A stretch of DNA of 64,000 nt from Alphaproteobacteria bacterium (GCA_030431335.1 JAUIJH010000006.1:1-64000), one strand, 5' to 3'. Shown: positions 1 through 8,759, counted from the first letter of the stretch. Notes: generated by a model not told the origin, from the sequence alone. Made by a program: numbers and translations.

Positions 1-241
1 GCACCTCGTCGATCATCTCCGCGATGCCTTGCATCACCGCCTCGCGCGGGACCACGTTGGCACCGGCCTCCATCAGGTCGGCGACGGAGCGGCCGTCGCG
101 CGCCCCTTCCATCACGAAATCGGTGATCAGCGCGATGGTCTCGGGGTAGTTCAGCTTGACCCCGCGTTCGCGCCGGCGACGCGCCACCTCGGCGGCCATC
201 GCAATCATCAGCTTGTCCTTTTCGCGCGGCGATAGGTTCAT
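1..241 (-). CDS. ureA: Urease gamma subunit UreA (partial, 3' end outside window)
   Basis: The reverse strand reads [16 protein letters not shown] from an ATG at 241, the canonical opening of the bacterial urease gamma subunit. About 80 of the usual 100 residues lie in the window; the rest runs off position 1. UreA is the smallest structural subunit of nickel urease (urea to ammonia and carbamate) and packs with UreB and UreC in the cytoplasm. It lies 16 bp behind ureD, the usual ureD-ureA order, so ureBC and the other accessory genes probably follow outside the window. Confidence 0.95.
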   Translation of the reverse strand, partial: MNLSPREKDKLMIAMAAEVARRRRERGVKLNYPETIALITDFVMEGARDGRSVADLMEAGANVVPREAVMQGIAEMIDEV

Positions 242-257
242 GGGTCCCGTCCGAGGA

Positions 258-1070
258 TCAAATCTGCCAGGAGTGGGGCGCGGGCGCCCCGGTCAGCGCG
301 GTGAGAGCCCGCGCGAGCGCATCCTGAAGCGCTCCGTGCGTCGGCGCAAGGATTCGCGACACCACGAGCCCGCGAACGATGCTCACCCCCGCGGCCGGCG
401 GCAGCACCTGCCGCACCGCCTCGCAGGCGCCCTTGAGGTCGCCGCCGCGGTGCAGGACGAGCCCCGCCGCCCGGTTGCCGCCCAGCATCGCCGGCGACCC
501 CGCGTCCGCGAGCCCCTCCGTGTCGAGCCGCAGCGCGTCGACCAGGGCGAGCGTGCCGTCCACATAGACGTCGGTCCGATCGCGCAAATGCACCGAGCGC
601 ACCGTCTCGCCCATCGCCGCCCGACCGAACACGAGCCCCTCGCAGAAGGTGAGCTGCGCGTCGGCGGCCAGGTCGATGCGCGTGCGCCGCACCAGCGCCG
701 CCGCATCGAACAGGATGGTCGGCTGCGGCGCGTGCACCAGGCTGCCCCCGGCACCGACGCGGAGCGTCTGGCTCACCCGCGCCGCCCCGCCCTCGGCGCG
801 GTAGACGCGCTCGCTCGCCTGGGTCGACAGCGTGAGCGGGCGCCCGGCCACGGTGGCGCTGAGCTCGAACCGGTCGCCGCCGGCAAGCCCGCCCGCCGTG
901 TTGAGCACCAGCGCCTCGACCGCGTCGTGCACGGTCCGCAGGAAGCGGAGCTTGCCGCTGCCCCCCTGGTAGGCGCGCCGCACACTGGCGCGCCCGTCCC
1001 GCTCGGCGACCTCCAGCTCGATGCGCCCCGTGGAACGCTGATAGAGCGTCGTCGCGTGCGGCGCGTTCAA
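258..1070 (-). CDS. ureD: Urease accessory protein UreD
   Basis: UreD is the scaffold that binds apo-urease and, with UreF and UreG, delivers nickel to the UreABC active site. The 395-residue ORF in the track is too long because its first part is a shadow of the neighbouring oxidoreductase. I place the start at a TTG at 1070, whose last two bases overlap the TGA stop of the upstream gene (TTGA junction). This gives 270 residues, normal for UreD, and the UreD-like pattern begins at once: [15 protein letters not shown], then RFLRTVHDA and [13 protein letters not shown], the conserved GG(M/L)xxGD block. No ATG or GTG lies close by, so translation is probably coupled to the upstream gene. Confidence 0.9.
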   Translation of the reverse strand: MNAPHATTLYQRSTGRIELEVAERDGRASVRRAYQGGSGKLRFLRTVHDAVEALVLNTAGGLAGGDRFELSATVAGRPLTLSTQASERVYRAEGGAARVSQTLRVGAGGSLVHAPQPTILFDAAALVRRTRIDLAADAQLTFCEGLVFGRAAMGETVRSVHLRDRTDVYVDGTLALVDALRLDTEGLADAGSPAMLGGNRAAGLVLHRGGDLKGACEAVRQVLPPAAGVSIVRGLVVSRILAPTHGALQDALARALTALTGAPAPHSWQI

Positions 1071-2185
1071 GCGCGCTCGCGCGACAGCCGCACCGCCGCC
1101 TCGATGAAGGCAACCCCGGCCACCCCGTCCGCGATGCCGGGAAAGTCCACGCCCGGATCGGGCGGCGTGCCGTCGCGGTGGGCGCGGATCGCCCGCGCGG
1201 CCTCCTCGTAGATGTTGGCGAAGCCTTCCAGGTAGCCCTCCGGGTGGCCCGCCGGCACGCGGCTGACGCGCGCGGCCACGGGCCCCGCCCCCGCGCCCAT
1301 GCGGGTGATCTTGCGCGCCGGCTCGCCCAGCGGCGTGAACCACAGCTCGTTGGGGTTTTCCTGGCGGAAGGCGAGCCCACCCTTTTCGCCGTAGACGCGC
1401 AAGGTCAGCGCGTTCTCGTTGCCGCTGGCCACCTGCGAGCACCACAGCGAGCCGCGCGCCGCGCCCGCCCGCAGCGTGATGAAGGCGTTGTCGTCGAGCT
1501 TGCGGCCGGACACGAAGCTGTGCAGCTCGGCCGCGCTCACCTCGAAATCGAGCCCGCTCACGTAGCAGGCGAGCTGGTAGGCGTGGGTGCCGATGTCGCC
1601 GATGGCGCCGCCGGGGCCGGACTGGGCGGGATCGGTGCGCCAGCCGGCCTGCTTGTTGCCGGTGTCCTCCACCCGCTCGGCCAGCCAGTCCTGCGCATAC
1701 TCGGCCACCACCACGCGGATCGCGCCGAGCTGGCCCTCGCGCACCATCTGCCGCGCCTGCCGCACCATCGGGTAGCCGGCATAGTTGTGGGTCAGCGCGA
1801 AGACGAGGCCGGTCTCCTCGACCAGCGCCTCCAGCGCCTTGGCCTTCTCCAGCGAGGTGGTGAGCGGCTTGTCGCAGATCACGTGGATGCCGGCCTTGAG
1901 AAAGGCCTCGGCCACGTCGAAGTGGAGGTGGTTGGGCGTCACGATGGCGACGGCCTCGATGCCGTCCGCGCGCGCCGCCTCGGCCGTCGCCATCTCGCGG
2001 AAGTCGGCATAGGCGCGCTCGGGCGCGATGCCGAGCGCCGCCGCCGAGGACGCCGCCCGCGCCGCGTCCGAGGACAGCGCCCCCGCCACCAGCGTGTAGT
2101 GCCCGTCCATGCGCGCCGCGATCCGGTGCACCGCGCCGATGAACGCCCCCTCGCCGCCGCCGACCATCCCTAGTCTGATTGTCAT
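1067..2185 (-). CDS. Gfo/Idh/MocA family NAD(P)-dependent oxidoreductase
   Basis: The 372-residue protein has an N-terminal Rossmann fold with the nucleotide motif [13 protein letters not shown]. The family's catalytic lysine motif appears as CDKPL near residue 127, and the C-terminal substrate domain carries [10 protein letters not shown]. Members oxidise or reduce sugars, inositols and related polyols, so a sugar-type substrate is likely but cannot be specified. The gene lies 10 bp behind an aldo/keto reductase and overlaps ureD by 4 bp, so the three are almost certainly co-transcribed. Pairing of this family with an aldo/keto reductase suggests a small carbohydrate catabolic step; the link to urease may only be shared transcription. 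Confidence 0.9.
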   Translation of the reverse strand: MTIRLGMVGGGEGAFIGAVHRIAARMDGHYTLVAGALSSDAARAASSAAALGIAPERAYADFREMATAEAARADGIEAVAIVTPNHLHFDVAEAFLKAGIHVICDKPLTTSLEKAKALEALVEETGLVFALTHNYAGYPMVRQARQMVREGQLGAIRVVVAEYAQDWLAERVEDTGNKQAGWRTDPAQSGPGGAIGDIGTHAYQLACYVSGLDFEVSAAELHSFVSGRKLDDNAFITLRAGAARGSLWCSQVASGNENALTLRVYGEKGGLAFRQENPNELWFTPLGEPARKITRMGAGAGPVAARVSRVPAGHPEGYLEGFANIYEEAARAIRAHRDGTPPDPGVDFPGIADGVAGVAFIEAAVRLSRERA

Positions 2186-2195
2186 TGTCGTTGCC

Positions 2196-3272
2196 TCACA
2201 GTCCGAGAAAGCGCCGGCCCACCGGCCGTGCGCGCGGGTCGAGCCGCTCCGGCTGCTCGCCGAACCAATCCTTCTGGCCGCCGCGCAGGAAGTCGACCGG
2301 GAAGCCGAGCGGCCGCGCGCTGACGGCCTCCAGGCGCGCCATGATCTCGTCCGGCACCACGAGCTCGGCCGCCTTGAGGTTGTCCTCGATATGGCGGACC
2401 GAACGCGCGCCGATGATGGGAATGTGCATGTCCGACTTGGCGCGCAGCCAGGCGAGCGCGAGACGCGCGGGGCGCGTGCCCAGCGCCTCGGCGCAGGCGA
2501 TCAACTCGCGCACCACCGCGTTGGTGGCCTCGGCCTTGTACTTGTCGAAGTTGCGGGCCACCACGCCCGACGCGACGCGGCCCTGGTAGTTCTCGTCCGG
2601 GTCGGGCGCCACCAGCTTGCCCGACAGCGCCCCCGCCCCCAGCGGCGACCAGTCGAGCACCGACAGGCCCAGCGCATCGGCCATCGGCAGGAGCTCGCGC
2701 TCCGCCTCGCGCATGGCGAGGTTGTACTCGATCTGGATGCAGGCCGGCCGGGCGAAGCGGGCGAATTCGGCATAAAGGTCCGCCCGCGCCACCAGCCAGG
2801 CGGGAAAGTCCGACAGCCCGACATAGAGCACCTTGCCCGCGCGCACCGCGTCGTCGAGCGCGCGCACCGTCTCCTCGATGGGCGTGAAGCCGTCGTACAT
2901 GTGGGTGTAGTAGAGGTCGACATAGTCGGTGCCGAGCCGCTTCAGGCTGGCATCCAGCGCATGGGTGAGGCTCTTGCGGCTGTTGCCGCCGCCGTTGGGG
3001 TCGGTCCTGTCGCGCGAGACGGTGTATTTGGTGGCGATGACGAAGCGCTGGCGCGCCTCGGCCACGAACTCGCCCACCATCCGTTCCGAGGTGCCGCGGG
3101 TGTAGCCGTCGGCCGTGTCGATGAAGTTGCCGCCGGCCTCGACATAGGCGTCGAAGATCCGGCGGCTCTCGTCCTTGTCGGCGCCCCAGCCGTTCTCGGT
3201 GCCGAAGGTCATCGCGCCGAGCGCGTACTCCGACACCTTGAGCCCGGTGCGACCCAGAAACGTCGTCTTCAT
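2196..3272 (-). CDS. Aldo/keto reductase
   Basis: This is a 358-residue TIM-barrel NADPH-dependent reductase. The start MKTTFLGRTGLKVSEYALG is the classical N-terminus of the family. The catalytic tetrad is visible: Asp and Tyr in FIDTADGYT, Lys in FVIATKYT, and His in DLYYTHMYD. It resembles the Tas/YajO-like branch, for which physiological substrates are poorly defined. The ATG lies 25 bp after the thrS stop codon on the same strand, and the oxidoreductase follows 10 bp later, so it is the first gene of an apparent accessory cassette placed behind thrS. Confidence 0.92.
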   Translation of the reverse strand: MKTTFLGRTGLKVSEYALGAMTFGTENGWGADKDESRRIFDAYVEAGGNFIDTADGYTRGTSERMVGEFVAEARQRFVIATKYTVSRDRTDPNGGGNSRKSLTHALDASLKRLGTDYVDLYYTHMYDGFTPIEETVRALDDAVRAGKVLYVGLSDFPAWLVARADLYAEFARFARPACIQIEYNLAMREAERELLPMADALGLSVLDWSPLGAGALSGKLVAPDPDENYQGRVASGVVARNFDKYKAEATNAVVRELIACAEALGTRPARLALAWLRAKSDMHIPIIGARSVRHIEDNLKAAELVVPDEIMARLEAVSARPLGFPVDFLRGGQKDWFGEQPERLDPRARPVGRRFLGL

Positions 3273-3297
3273 CCCGCTACCCCCGCCTGGCGGGCGG

Positions 3298-5451
3298 CTA
3301 AACCGTCATCGGCTCGATCACCACCCGATCGGTCTCCCCCGCCAAGGTCGAGACAAGCACGATACCGCCGCCTCGCTCCACCAGAATGCGCCGCGCGGTC
3401 TCCAGCGCCTCCTCGCGCGTGTCGAACACGTCGCTGGAAAGGCCGGTCGCCGCGTCGTTGACCACGAAGCCCTCGAACACCTCCACCACGTCGATGCGGT
3501 TTTCGGTGGGCTTGCCGGCGGCGGCGGCCATGGCGCGCTTCAGGTCGGGCGGGGTCGCCTCGGCGACCAGCTCGGCGATGGCGCTCGTCAGCGGCACCGT
3601 GCGGCTCTCGCGCGAGCCGAGCCGGCGCACGTTGACCGTGCCTTCCTCCGCCTCGCGCGCTCCGACGACCAGGATCACCGGCACCTTGGCCGCCGAATGC
3701 TCGCGGACCTTGTAGTTGATCTTCTCGTTGCGCAGGTCCGCCTCGGCGACGAGCCCGGCCGCCCGCGCCGCCGCCGTCACCTTGCGCGCATAATCGTCGA
3801 CGTCGGAGACGATGGTGCACACCTTGACCTGCAGTGGCGACAGCCACAGCGGCAGGTGCCCGGCGAAGTTTTCGATCAGGATGCCGAGGAAGCGCTCCAG
3901 CGAGCCCACCATCGCGCGGTGGATCATCACCGGCGTGTGCTTCTCGCCGTCGGCGCCGATATAGAATGCGCCGAGCCGGCCGGGCATGTTGAGGTCGACC
4001 TGGACCGTCCCGCACTGCCACTCGCGGCCGATGGCATCGCGCAGCGTGTACTCGAGCTTGGGCCCGTAGAAGGCGCCCTCGCCCTTGTTCAGCGTCCACT
4101 CCTGCCCGATCCGGTCGAGCACCTCGCGCAAGGCGGCCTCGGCCGCATCCCAGGCCTCGTCCGAACCCACGCGCACGTCCGGCCGGTCGGCGAACTTGAT
4201 CACCACGTCCGTAAAGCCGAGGTCCTGGTAGATCGACATGATGACGTCGTTGATCTTCACGCACTCGGCCGCGATCTGCTCCGTGGTGCAGAAGACGTGC
4301 GCGTCGTCCTGGGTGAAGGCGCGCACCCGCATCAGCCCGTGCAGCGCGCCGGACGGCTCGTAGCGGTGCACCTTGCCGAACTCGGACACCTTGTGCGGCA
4401 GGTCGCGATAGGACTTGAGGCCGTTCTTGAACACCTGGACGTGGCCGGGGCAGTTCATCGGCTTGATGGCGTAGGTCCGCTCGTCCGGCGTCTGCGACAG
4501 GTACATGTTGTCGCCGAACTTTTCGGCGTGGCCGGAGGCCTGCCACAGCGAGATGTCCATCAGCTCGGGCGTGTTCACCTCATGGTAGCCGGCGGCCTCG
4601 TTGCGCCGGCGCACGTACGAAATGAGGGTCTGGAACAGCCGCCAGCCCTTCTCGTGCCAGAACACGGCGCCGGGCGCCTCCTCCTGGAAGTGAAAGAGGT
4701 CCATCTCGCGTCCGAGCCTGCGGTGGTCGCGCTTTTCGGCTTCCTCCAGCATGGTGAGGTGGGCGTCGAGCGCCTTCTTGTCCGGCCATGCGGTGCCGTA
4801 GATGCGCGTCAGCATCTCGCGGTTGGAATCGCCGCGCCAATAGGCTCCCGCCACCTTCATCAGCTTGAACGCGTCGCCCGCGTTGCCGGTGGACGCCATG
4901 TGCGGGCCACGGCACAGGTCGAACCACTCGCCCTGGCTATAGATCTTGAGGTCCTGATCCTCCGGAATGGCGTCGATCAGCTCGACTTTGAACTTCTCGC
5001 CCATCCCGGCGAAGGTTTCCTTCGCCTTCTGCCGCGACCAGACCTCTTTGGTGAAGGGTTTGTTGGCCTGCACGATCTGGCGCATCTTCGCCTCGATCTT
5101 CGGCAGATCGTCGGTGGTGAAGGGCGTATCGCGATAGAAATCGTAGAAGAAGCCGTCCTTGATCACGGGGCCGATGGTGACCTGCGTGCCCGGGAACAGG
5201 CTCTGCACGGCCTCGGCCATCACGTGGGCGGCGTCGTGGCGGATCAGCTCCAGCGCCTCCTCGTCGGTGCGGGAGATGAAGCGCAGCGTGCCGTCGTGCT
5301 CGATGGGATCGGCGAGATCGTGCAGCGTGCCGTCGAGCGTCATCGCGACGGTCTTCTTCGCCAGCGACTTGGAAATCGAGGCGGCGATCTCGGCGCCTGT
5401 GGTGCCGGGCGCATACTCGCGGCTCGCACCGTCGGGGAACGTGATTTTCAT
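3298..5451 (-). CDS. thrS: Threonyl-tRNA synthetase with extra C-terminal domain
   Basis: ThrS charges tRNA-Thr with threonine in the cytoplasm. Domains in order: TGS (about 1-62); editing domain with the HxxxH pair in [11 protein letters not shown] (H72, H76) and the CRGPH motif; class II catalytic core with the zinc-binding Cys in [10 protein letters not shown], His in DDAHVFC and His in [12 protein letters not shown]; and an anticodon-binding domain ending near residue 635. The protein is 717 residues, whereas most bacterial ThrS are 640-670. The surplus of about 80 residues forms a distinct tail containing [15 protein letters not shown] and resembling stand-alone DUF2188 proteins; this resemblance is by eye. 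The ATG at 5451 follows a GGAG about 8 bases upstream. Confidence 0.96.
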   Translation of the reverse strand: MKITFPDGASREYAPGTTGAEIAASISKSLAKKTVAMTLDGTLHDLADPIEHDGTLRFISRTDEEALELIRHDAAHVMAEAVQSLFPGTQVTIGPVIKDGFFYDFYRDTPFTTDDLPKIEAKMRQIVQANKPFTKEVWSRQKAKETFAGMGEKFKVELIDAIPEDQDLKIYSQGEWFDLCRGPHMASTGNAGDAFKLMKVAGAYWRGDSNREMLTRIYGTAWPDKKALDAHLTMLEEAEKRDHRRLGREMDLFHFQEEAPGAVFWHEKGWRLFQTLISYVRRRNEAAGYHEVNTPELMDISLWQASGHAEKFGDNMYLSQTPDERTYAIKPMNCPGHVQVFKNGLKSYRDLPHKVSEFGKVHRYEPSGALHGLMRVRAFTQDDAHVFCTTEQIAAECVKINDVIMSIYQDLGFTDVVIKFADRPDVRVGSDEAWDAAEAALREVLDRIGQEWTLNKGEGAFYGPKLEYTLRDAIGREWQCGTVQVDLNMPGRLGAFYIGADGEKHTPVMIHRAMVGSLERFLGILIENFAGHLPLWLSPLQVKVCTIVSDVDDYARKVTAAARAAGLVAEADLRNEKINYKVREHSAAKVPVILVVGAREAEEGTVNVRRLGSRESRTVPLTSAIAELVAEATPPDLKRAMAAAAGKPTENRIDVVEVFEGFVVNDAATGLSSDVFDTREEALETARRILVERGGGIVLVSTLAGETDRVVIEPMTV

Positions 5452-5519
5452 GGGCCTGTCTCCAGCTCACTCACTGCCTACAATGCAGGTAAGCGGGGCC
5501 TGCCTACCCCCCGGCGCGA

Positions 5520-5533
5520 GCGATTGCAATCGC
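5520..5533. promoter_or_regulatory. 14-bp perfect palindrome upstream of thrS
   Basis: GCGATTGCAATCGC is a perfect palindrome lying between the divergent starts of thrS (5451, minus) and the SnoaL-like gene (5605, plus), about 70 bp from each. Its position and symmetry fit a dimeric repressor site, but no regulator is identified. I see no T-box-like leader on the thrS side. Confidence 0.35.
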
Positions 5534-5604
5534 CCGTGCCGCCGCTTCCCCTCGCCGGGCCGCCCCCTCGCACCCGCGCACCGCACAGACAGGACGACCG
5601 CACG

Positions 5605-5988
5605 ATGCCGACCGACCTCGCCGCCTTCTACCGGGACTATATTGCCTGCCTCAACGCGCAGGACTGGCCGGCGCTGGGCCGGTTCGTCGACGCCGGGGCC
5701 ATCCACAACGGCCGCGCCCTCGGCCTCGCCGGCTATCGCGCCATGCTGGAGCACGATTTCGCCACCATCCCCGATCTGCGTTTCGACATCGCGCTCCTGG
5801 TCGTCGAGCCGCCGCACATTGCGGCCCGGCTGCAATTCGACTGCTCGCCGAAGGGCGAGTTCCTGGGCCTCGCAATCGGCGGCAGGCGGGTCGCGTTCAG
5901 CGAAAACGTCTTCTACGCGGTGGCGGACGGCCGGATCGCCGAGGTCTGGTCGGTGATCGACAAGGCGGCCATCGAGGCTCAGCTCTAG
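5605..5988 (+). CDS. SnoaL-like / ester cyclase family protein
   Basis: The 127-residue product begins MPTDLAAFYRDYIACLNAQ and has the NTF2-like pattern of SnoaL or ester-cyclase proteins. This includes an N-terminal helix with an Asn-Ala-Gln-Asp-Trp turn, AGYRAMLEHDF, and a closing strand FYAVADGRIAEVWSVIDK typical of the family. Such proteins are small cone-shaped barrels used as cyclases, isomerases or binding proteins; the substrate is unknown here. The long plus ORF in the track (from 3175) is a shadow upstream of this ATG. The gene stands alone on the plus strand between thrS and yidD and is followed directly by the dispersed structured repeat. Confidence 0.75.
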   Translation: MPTDLAAFYRDYIACLNAQDWPALGRFVDAGAIHNGRALGLAGYRAMLEHDFATIPDLRFDIALLVVEPPHIAARLQFDCSPKGEFLGLAIGGRRVAFSENVFYAVADGRIAEVWSVIDKAAIEAQL

Positions 5989-5990
5989 GT

Positions 5991-6092
5991 CCGTTCGGGC
6001 CCACTCGTGTTCGCCCGAACCGCTCCAGCTTTCTTGCTGGCCGCGTTCTTCCGAGTCGCTTGCCGGTTCCGACAAGCTCGAAAACGCTCTGG
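5991..6092. repeat. Dispersed structured intergenic repeat, copy A
   Basis: About 100 bp immediately after the SnoaL-like stop codon are clearly related to 21551-21650; shared blocks include CACTCGTG, CGCTCC and AGCTCGAAAACGC. Copy A can fold: GTTCGGGC (5993-6000) pairs with GCCCGAAC (6013-6020), then CCAGC pairs with GCTGG. In copy B the first stem reads GTTTGAGC/GCCCAAAC, so one base pair has changed on both sides. This is the pattern of a REP- or BIME-like element whose hairpins are under selection. It lies between the 3' ends of two convergent genes. Confidence 0.65.
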
Positions 6093-6395
6093 CTATTTGA
6101 GCCGGTCGGCGGGGGGCATGTGGCGGCCGGTCCAGCGCGCGTAGGCCCAGGGGCGGCGCGCGGCCTCGGGCGGCAGGTCCGGCACCGGGTCGAAGCCGGC
6201 GGCGCCGAACGGGTTGCAGCGCAGGATCCGCGCCAGCGCCAGAAAGCCGCCGCGCCAGGCGCCGTGGCGGTGGATCGCCTCGTCGGCATATTCAGAGCAC
6301 GTCGGCAGGTAGCGGCACTGGCGGCCCAGAAGCGGCGACAGCGTGACCCGGTAGGCGAAGATGAGCCCGCGCAGCGCGCCGGAGACCGGCCTCAT
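6093..6395 (-). CDS. yidD: Membrane protein insertion efficiency factor YidD
   Basis: The 100-residue product contains the signature CRYLPTCSEYADEAIHRHG followed by LARILRCNPFGAAGFDPVPD, diagnostic of YidD (DUF37). YidD is a small amphipathic protein at the inner face of the membrane that aids YidC-dependent insertion. The ATG at 6395 overlaps the stop codon of the IscU-like gene (ATGA), so the two are translationally coupled. The 209-residue ORF in the track extends too far upstream into that gene. yidD is often beside rnpA; here it is with the Fe-S scaffold and thrS, an arrangement I recall from Hyphomicrobiales. Confidence 0.95.
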   Translation of the reverse strand: MRPVSGALRGLIFAYRVTLSPLLGRQCRYLPTCSEYADEAIHRHGAWRGGFLALARILRCNPFGAAGFDPVPDLPPEAARRPWAYARWTGRHMPPADRLK

Positions 6396-6829
6396 GCGGC
6401 CTGTGCGAGGCTCGCCTTGCGGGCCGCCTCCAGGGTCGCGCCGAAGGTGAGCAGCGTCGAGGCGTGGCGCGATTTGTGCTCGGCGACGGGTGCGAGGACG
6501 GCAAAGTCCGCGAACTTGCCGTCCGGCGGGGGGCCGCCGGCCTTCAGCATCGCGCTCACCGTGGCCTCCAGCGCCTCCAGCTCGGGCACGGTGAGGCCGA
6601 TCACGTTGTGCGCCATGATGGCGGACGAGGCCTGGCCGAGCGCGCACGCCTTCACGTCGTGCGCGAAGTCGGCGACGCGCCCGTCCTGCATTTTCACATC
6701 CACCGTCACCTGCGAACCGCACAGGCGCGAGCGGTGGGTCGCGCTCCCGTCCGGATGCTCCAGACGGCCCAGACGCGGGATGTTGGCCGCATAGGCCAGG
6801 ATCTTGTCGTTATAGAGGTCGCTCAGCAT
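6392..6829 (-). CDS. IscU/SufU-like iron-sulfur cluster assembly scaffold protein
   Basis: The 145-residue protein begins MLSDLYNDKILAYAANIPRLG and has the NifU-N fold layout. Two of the three cluster-ligand cysteines are in place, in SRLCGSQ and VKACALGQASS. The third, usually in a KCA(T/S)L context, is replaced: the aligned stretch reads SRHASTLLTFGATLEAA, with His where Cys is expected. I recall similar HAST sequences in relatives, so this may be a subfamily trait. It could be a trafficking or partial scaffold rather than the main scaffold. It is divergent from hisI with 35 bp between the starts. Confidence 0.85.
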   Translation of the reverse strand: MLSDLYNDKILAYAANIPRLGRLEHPDGSATHRSRLCGSQVTVDVKMQDGRVADFAHDVKACALGQASSAIMAHNVIGLTVPELEALEATVSAMLKAGGPPPDGKFADFAVLAPVAEHKSRHASTLLTFGATLEAARKASLAQAA

Positions 6830-6864
6830 GACATCCTCCGCGACGCGGAATATAGGGTTCGATC

Positions 6865-7296
6865 ATGCAACACGAAAGCCGTGCGTTGACCCCGTTTGCC
6901 GCACCCTCCCCCGACAAGACCGAGCAGGAGCGCGGCACCACCTTCCGGCCCCGCTTCGGCGCCGATGGGCTCGTCACCGCCATCGCCGTCGACGCGGCCG
7001 ACGGCACCATCCTGATGGTCGCCCACATGAACGCGCAGGCGCTAGAGGCCACGCGCGCCACCGGCATCGCCCACTATTTCAGCCGCTCGCGCAACGCGCT
7101 CTGGAAGAAGGGCGAGACCTCGGGCCAGTTGCAGAGCGTGCAGGAGATCCTGGTCGACTGCGACCAGGACGCACTAATCCTTCGCGTCGCCGTGGGGGGC
7201 GACGGGGGGGCATGCCATACCGGCGCGCGCTCGTGCTTCTATCGCGCGCTGGGTGCCGACGGCGCACTGGTCTCCGCCGAAAACCCAGCGCGCTGA
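6865..7296 (+). CDS. hisI: Phosphoribosyl-AMP cyclohydrolase HisI
   Basis: HisI opens the adenine ring of phosphoribosyl-AMP in the third step of histidine biosynthesis. The 143-residue product carries the family motifs in order: [40 protein letters not shown] and [12 protein letters not shown]. The Asp/Cys residues of the last two bind the Mg and Zn ions. There is no HisE fusion, so it is the single-domain form. It ends 4 bp before the convergent CBS-domain gene. The rest of the his genes are not in the window. Confidence 0.96.
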   Translation: MQHESRALTPFAAPSPDKTEQERGTTFRPRFGADGLVTAIAVDAADGTILMVAHMNAQALEATRATGIAHYFSRSRNALWKKGETSGQLQSVQEILVDCDQDALILRVAVGGDGGACHTGARSCFYRALGADGALVSAENPAR

Positions 7297-7300
7297 CCCG

Positions 7301-7729
7301 TCAGACCGAGTGGATGTAGGCGCGCATGTCGTCGCGCTCGCGCACCGCTTCCTCGATGCGCTGCTTCACCACGTCGCCGATCGAGACGAGGCCGACCACC
7401 CTGCCCTCGTCCACCACGGGCAGGTGGCGGAACCGCGACGCGGTCATCCGCTCCATGAGGTCGTCGATGAGATCGTCGAGCCCGCAGGTCTGCACCGACT
7501 GGGTCATGATGCTGGACGCCGGCGCCGACAGCGCCTCCGCGCCGCGGCTGGCGATGGCCCGCACCAGGTCGCGCTCCGACAGGATGCCCGCCAGGTGCTG
7601 CCCTTCCATGATCAGAACGGCACCGACACGGCGCGCGGTCAGTTCCGCAGCCACCTCGCCCAGCGTCGCTTCGGGACCCATGGCAAAAATGTCCCGGCCC
7701 TTTTCATCAAGGATCTGCTTGACCGTCAT
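7301..7729 (-). CDS. Tandem CBS domain protein
   Basis: The 142-residue protein consists almost entirely of two CBS motifs. The first spans about residues 8-65 (GAVLIMEGQHLAGILSERD) and the second about 75-135 (RHLPVVDEGRVVGLVSIGD). Stand-alone CBS pairs bind adenosyl nucleotides and act as energy-state sensors or partners of other proteins; a specific partner cannot be read from the sequence. It lies on the minus strand, downstream of the rhomboid gene with a 60-bp gap, and meets hisI tail to tail. Confidence 0.9.
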   Translation of the reverse strand: MTVKQILDEKGRDIFAMGPEATLGEVAAELTARRVGAVLIMEGQHLAGILSERDLVRAIASRGAEALSAPASSIMTQSVQTCGLDDLIDDLMERMTASRFRHLPVVDEGRVVGLVSIGDVVKQRIEEAVRERDDMRAYIHSV

Positions 7730-7789
7730 TCTGCTGCCTCCCTCACATTTTCGGCACCTCGAGAGTGTGCCTCAAACTGCCAGGGCTGA

Positions 7790-8560
7790 CTAGCTTCGGA
7801 CCGGATCAAACAACTTGAACGCGAACAGACCGACCAAAAAGCCGCCGAGATGGGCTTCCCACGCGATGGGCATCGCCATCGAGACGGCCCCGCCCAACCC
7901 AAAGGCGAGGTTGATCAGGAAGAAGATCACGATGAACGTGAGCGCCTGACGGTTGGACAACGTTGCAATGAGGCTGAGCGCGGGGCGCTTGTAGCGCGCG
8001 TCGCCGGGGGCGGAGCGGAACACCAGCGGGCCGCCGGCGTCGAAGACGAAGCGGGCCGCGCCGGCCATCTGGCCCGCGATCGCCGCCGAGGCGCCCACCA
8101 CCGGGATCGCCTCTCCAGGGTGGAACGCCAGGTGGACGGCCGCGCCGCCCGCCGCCGCCGCCGCCGAAAACAGCCAGAAGCGCAGGCCCCCGAAACGCCG
8201 CGCGACGGCCGAGCCGAACGCCAGCAGCCACACCCCGTTGGTGACGATGTGCATGACCGAGCCGTGCAGCAGCGCGTAGGTCACGAAGGTCCACACGTCC
8301 GCGCCGATGCCGCCGGGCAGCACCCCCCATTCGCTCGTGTAGCGAGCGGGGATGAAGGCGAACCAGGCGAGGACCTGCAGATCGTCGTGGTAGGAAAGGG
8401 TGGAGCGCAGCGCGTGGATGACCGCCAACAGCGCGATCATCACGATCACCGAGGTCGGCATCGTGAAGGCCGGCTCGCGGGCGGGCCTGGGCTCGATCGG
8501 GGGCCTGCGGTGCGGGCCGGCCTCCTCGTCGTGGCGGGGGATGCGCGGAATGTGGTTCAT
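7790..8560 (-). CDS. Rhomboid family intramembrane serine protease
   Basis: The product is 256 residues with a short polar N-terminus and about six membrane segments. Catalytic features are present: HGSVMHIVTN (the HxxxN of TM2), GASAAIAGQ (the GxS nucleophile of TM4), and EAHLGGFLVG with the catalytic His of TM6. Rhomboids cleave membrane proteins within the bilayer; the substrate is unknown. The ATG at 8560 lies 20 bp from the edge of a 28-bp tandem repeat array, which forms the whole upstream region of this gene. Confidence 0.9.
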   Translation of the reverse strand: MNHIPRIPRHDEEAGPHRRPPIEPRPAREPAFTMPTSVIVMIALLAVIHALRSTLSYHDDLQVLAWFAFIPARYTSEWGVLPGGIGADVWTFVTYALLHGSVMHIVTNGVWLLAFGSAVARRFGGLRFWLFSAAAAAGGAAVHLAFHPGEAIPVVGASAAIAGQMAGAARFVFDAGGPLVFRSAPGDARYKRPALSLIATLSNRQALTFIVIFFLINLAFGLGGAVSMAMPIAWEAHLGGFLVGLFAFKLFDPVRS

Positions 8561-8579
8561 GGTTGCCGTGGTCTCCGCT

Positions 8580-8719
8580 CGCGGGCCCCACCCGTCTTAC
8601 GCAACTCCGTGGGTCCGCCACGTCTTACGCAATGACGTGGGTCCGCCACGTTCTACGCAATGACGTGGGAGCGCCACGTGTCACCCGAGGACGTGGGTCC
8701 GCCACGTCGATTGGCAAGC
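8580..8719. repeat. 28-bp tandem repeat array with a hairpin in each unit
   Basis: The hexamer CGTGGG recurs at 8608, 8636, 8664 and 8692, exactly 28 bp apart, with a degenerate fifth unit at 8580. Most units hold an inverted repeat ACGTGG-5 nt-CCACGT. In the third unit the loop changes (GAGCG for GTCCG) while the stem is kept. The array fills the gap between the DUF3126 stop (8760) and the rhomboid start (8560), so it is in the rhomboid promoter or leader. The period is not a multiple of three, and there are no unique spacers, so it is neither coding nor a CRISPR array. Confidence 0.85.
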
Positions 8720-8759
8720 GCGCGGGGCGACGCACGGCATCGCTCGATCCACCGTGCGA

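Noticed and set aside
3175-5604. Long plus-strand ORF in front of the SnoaL-like gene
   Set aside because: It lies opposite thrS and the aldo/keto reductase, both with full catalytic motifs. Only the last 127 residues after the ATG at 5605 are real.
5452-5604. T-box or other tRNA-sensing leader for thrS
   Set aside because: The 5' region has a palindrome but no T-box sequence or specifier-like structure, and such leaders are not expected in this phylum.
8580-8719. CRISPR array
   Set aside because: The 28-bp units are directly adjacent with no unique spacers, and no cas gene is present.
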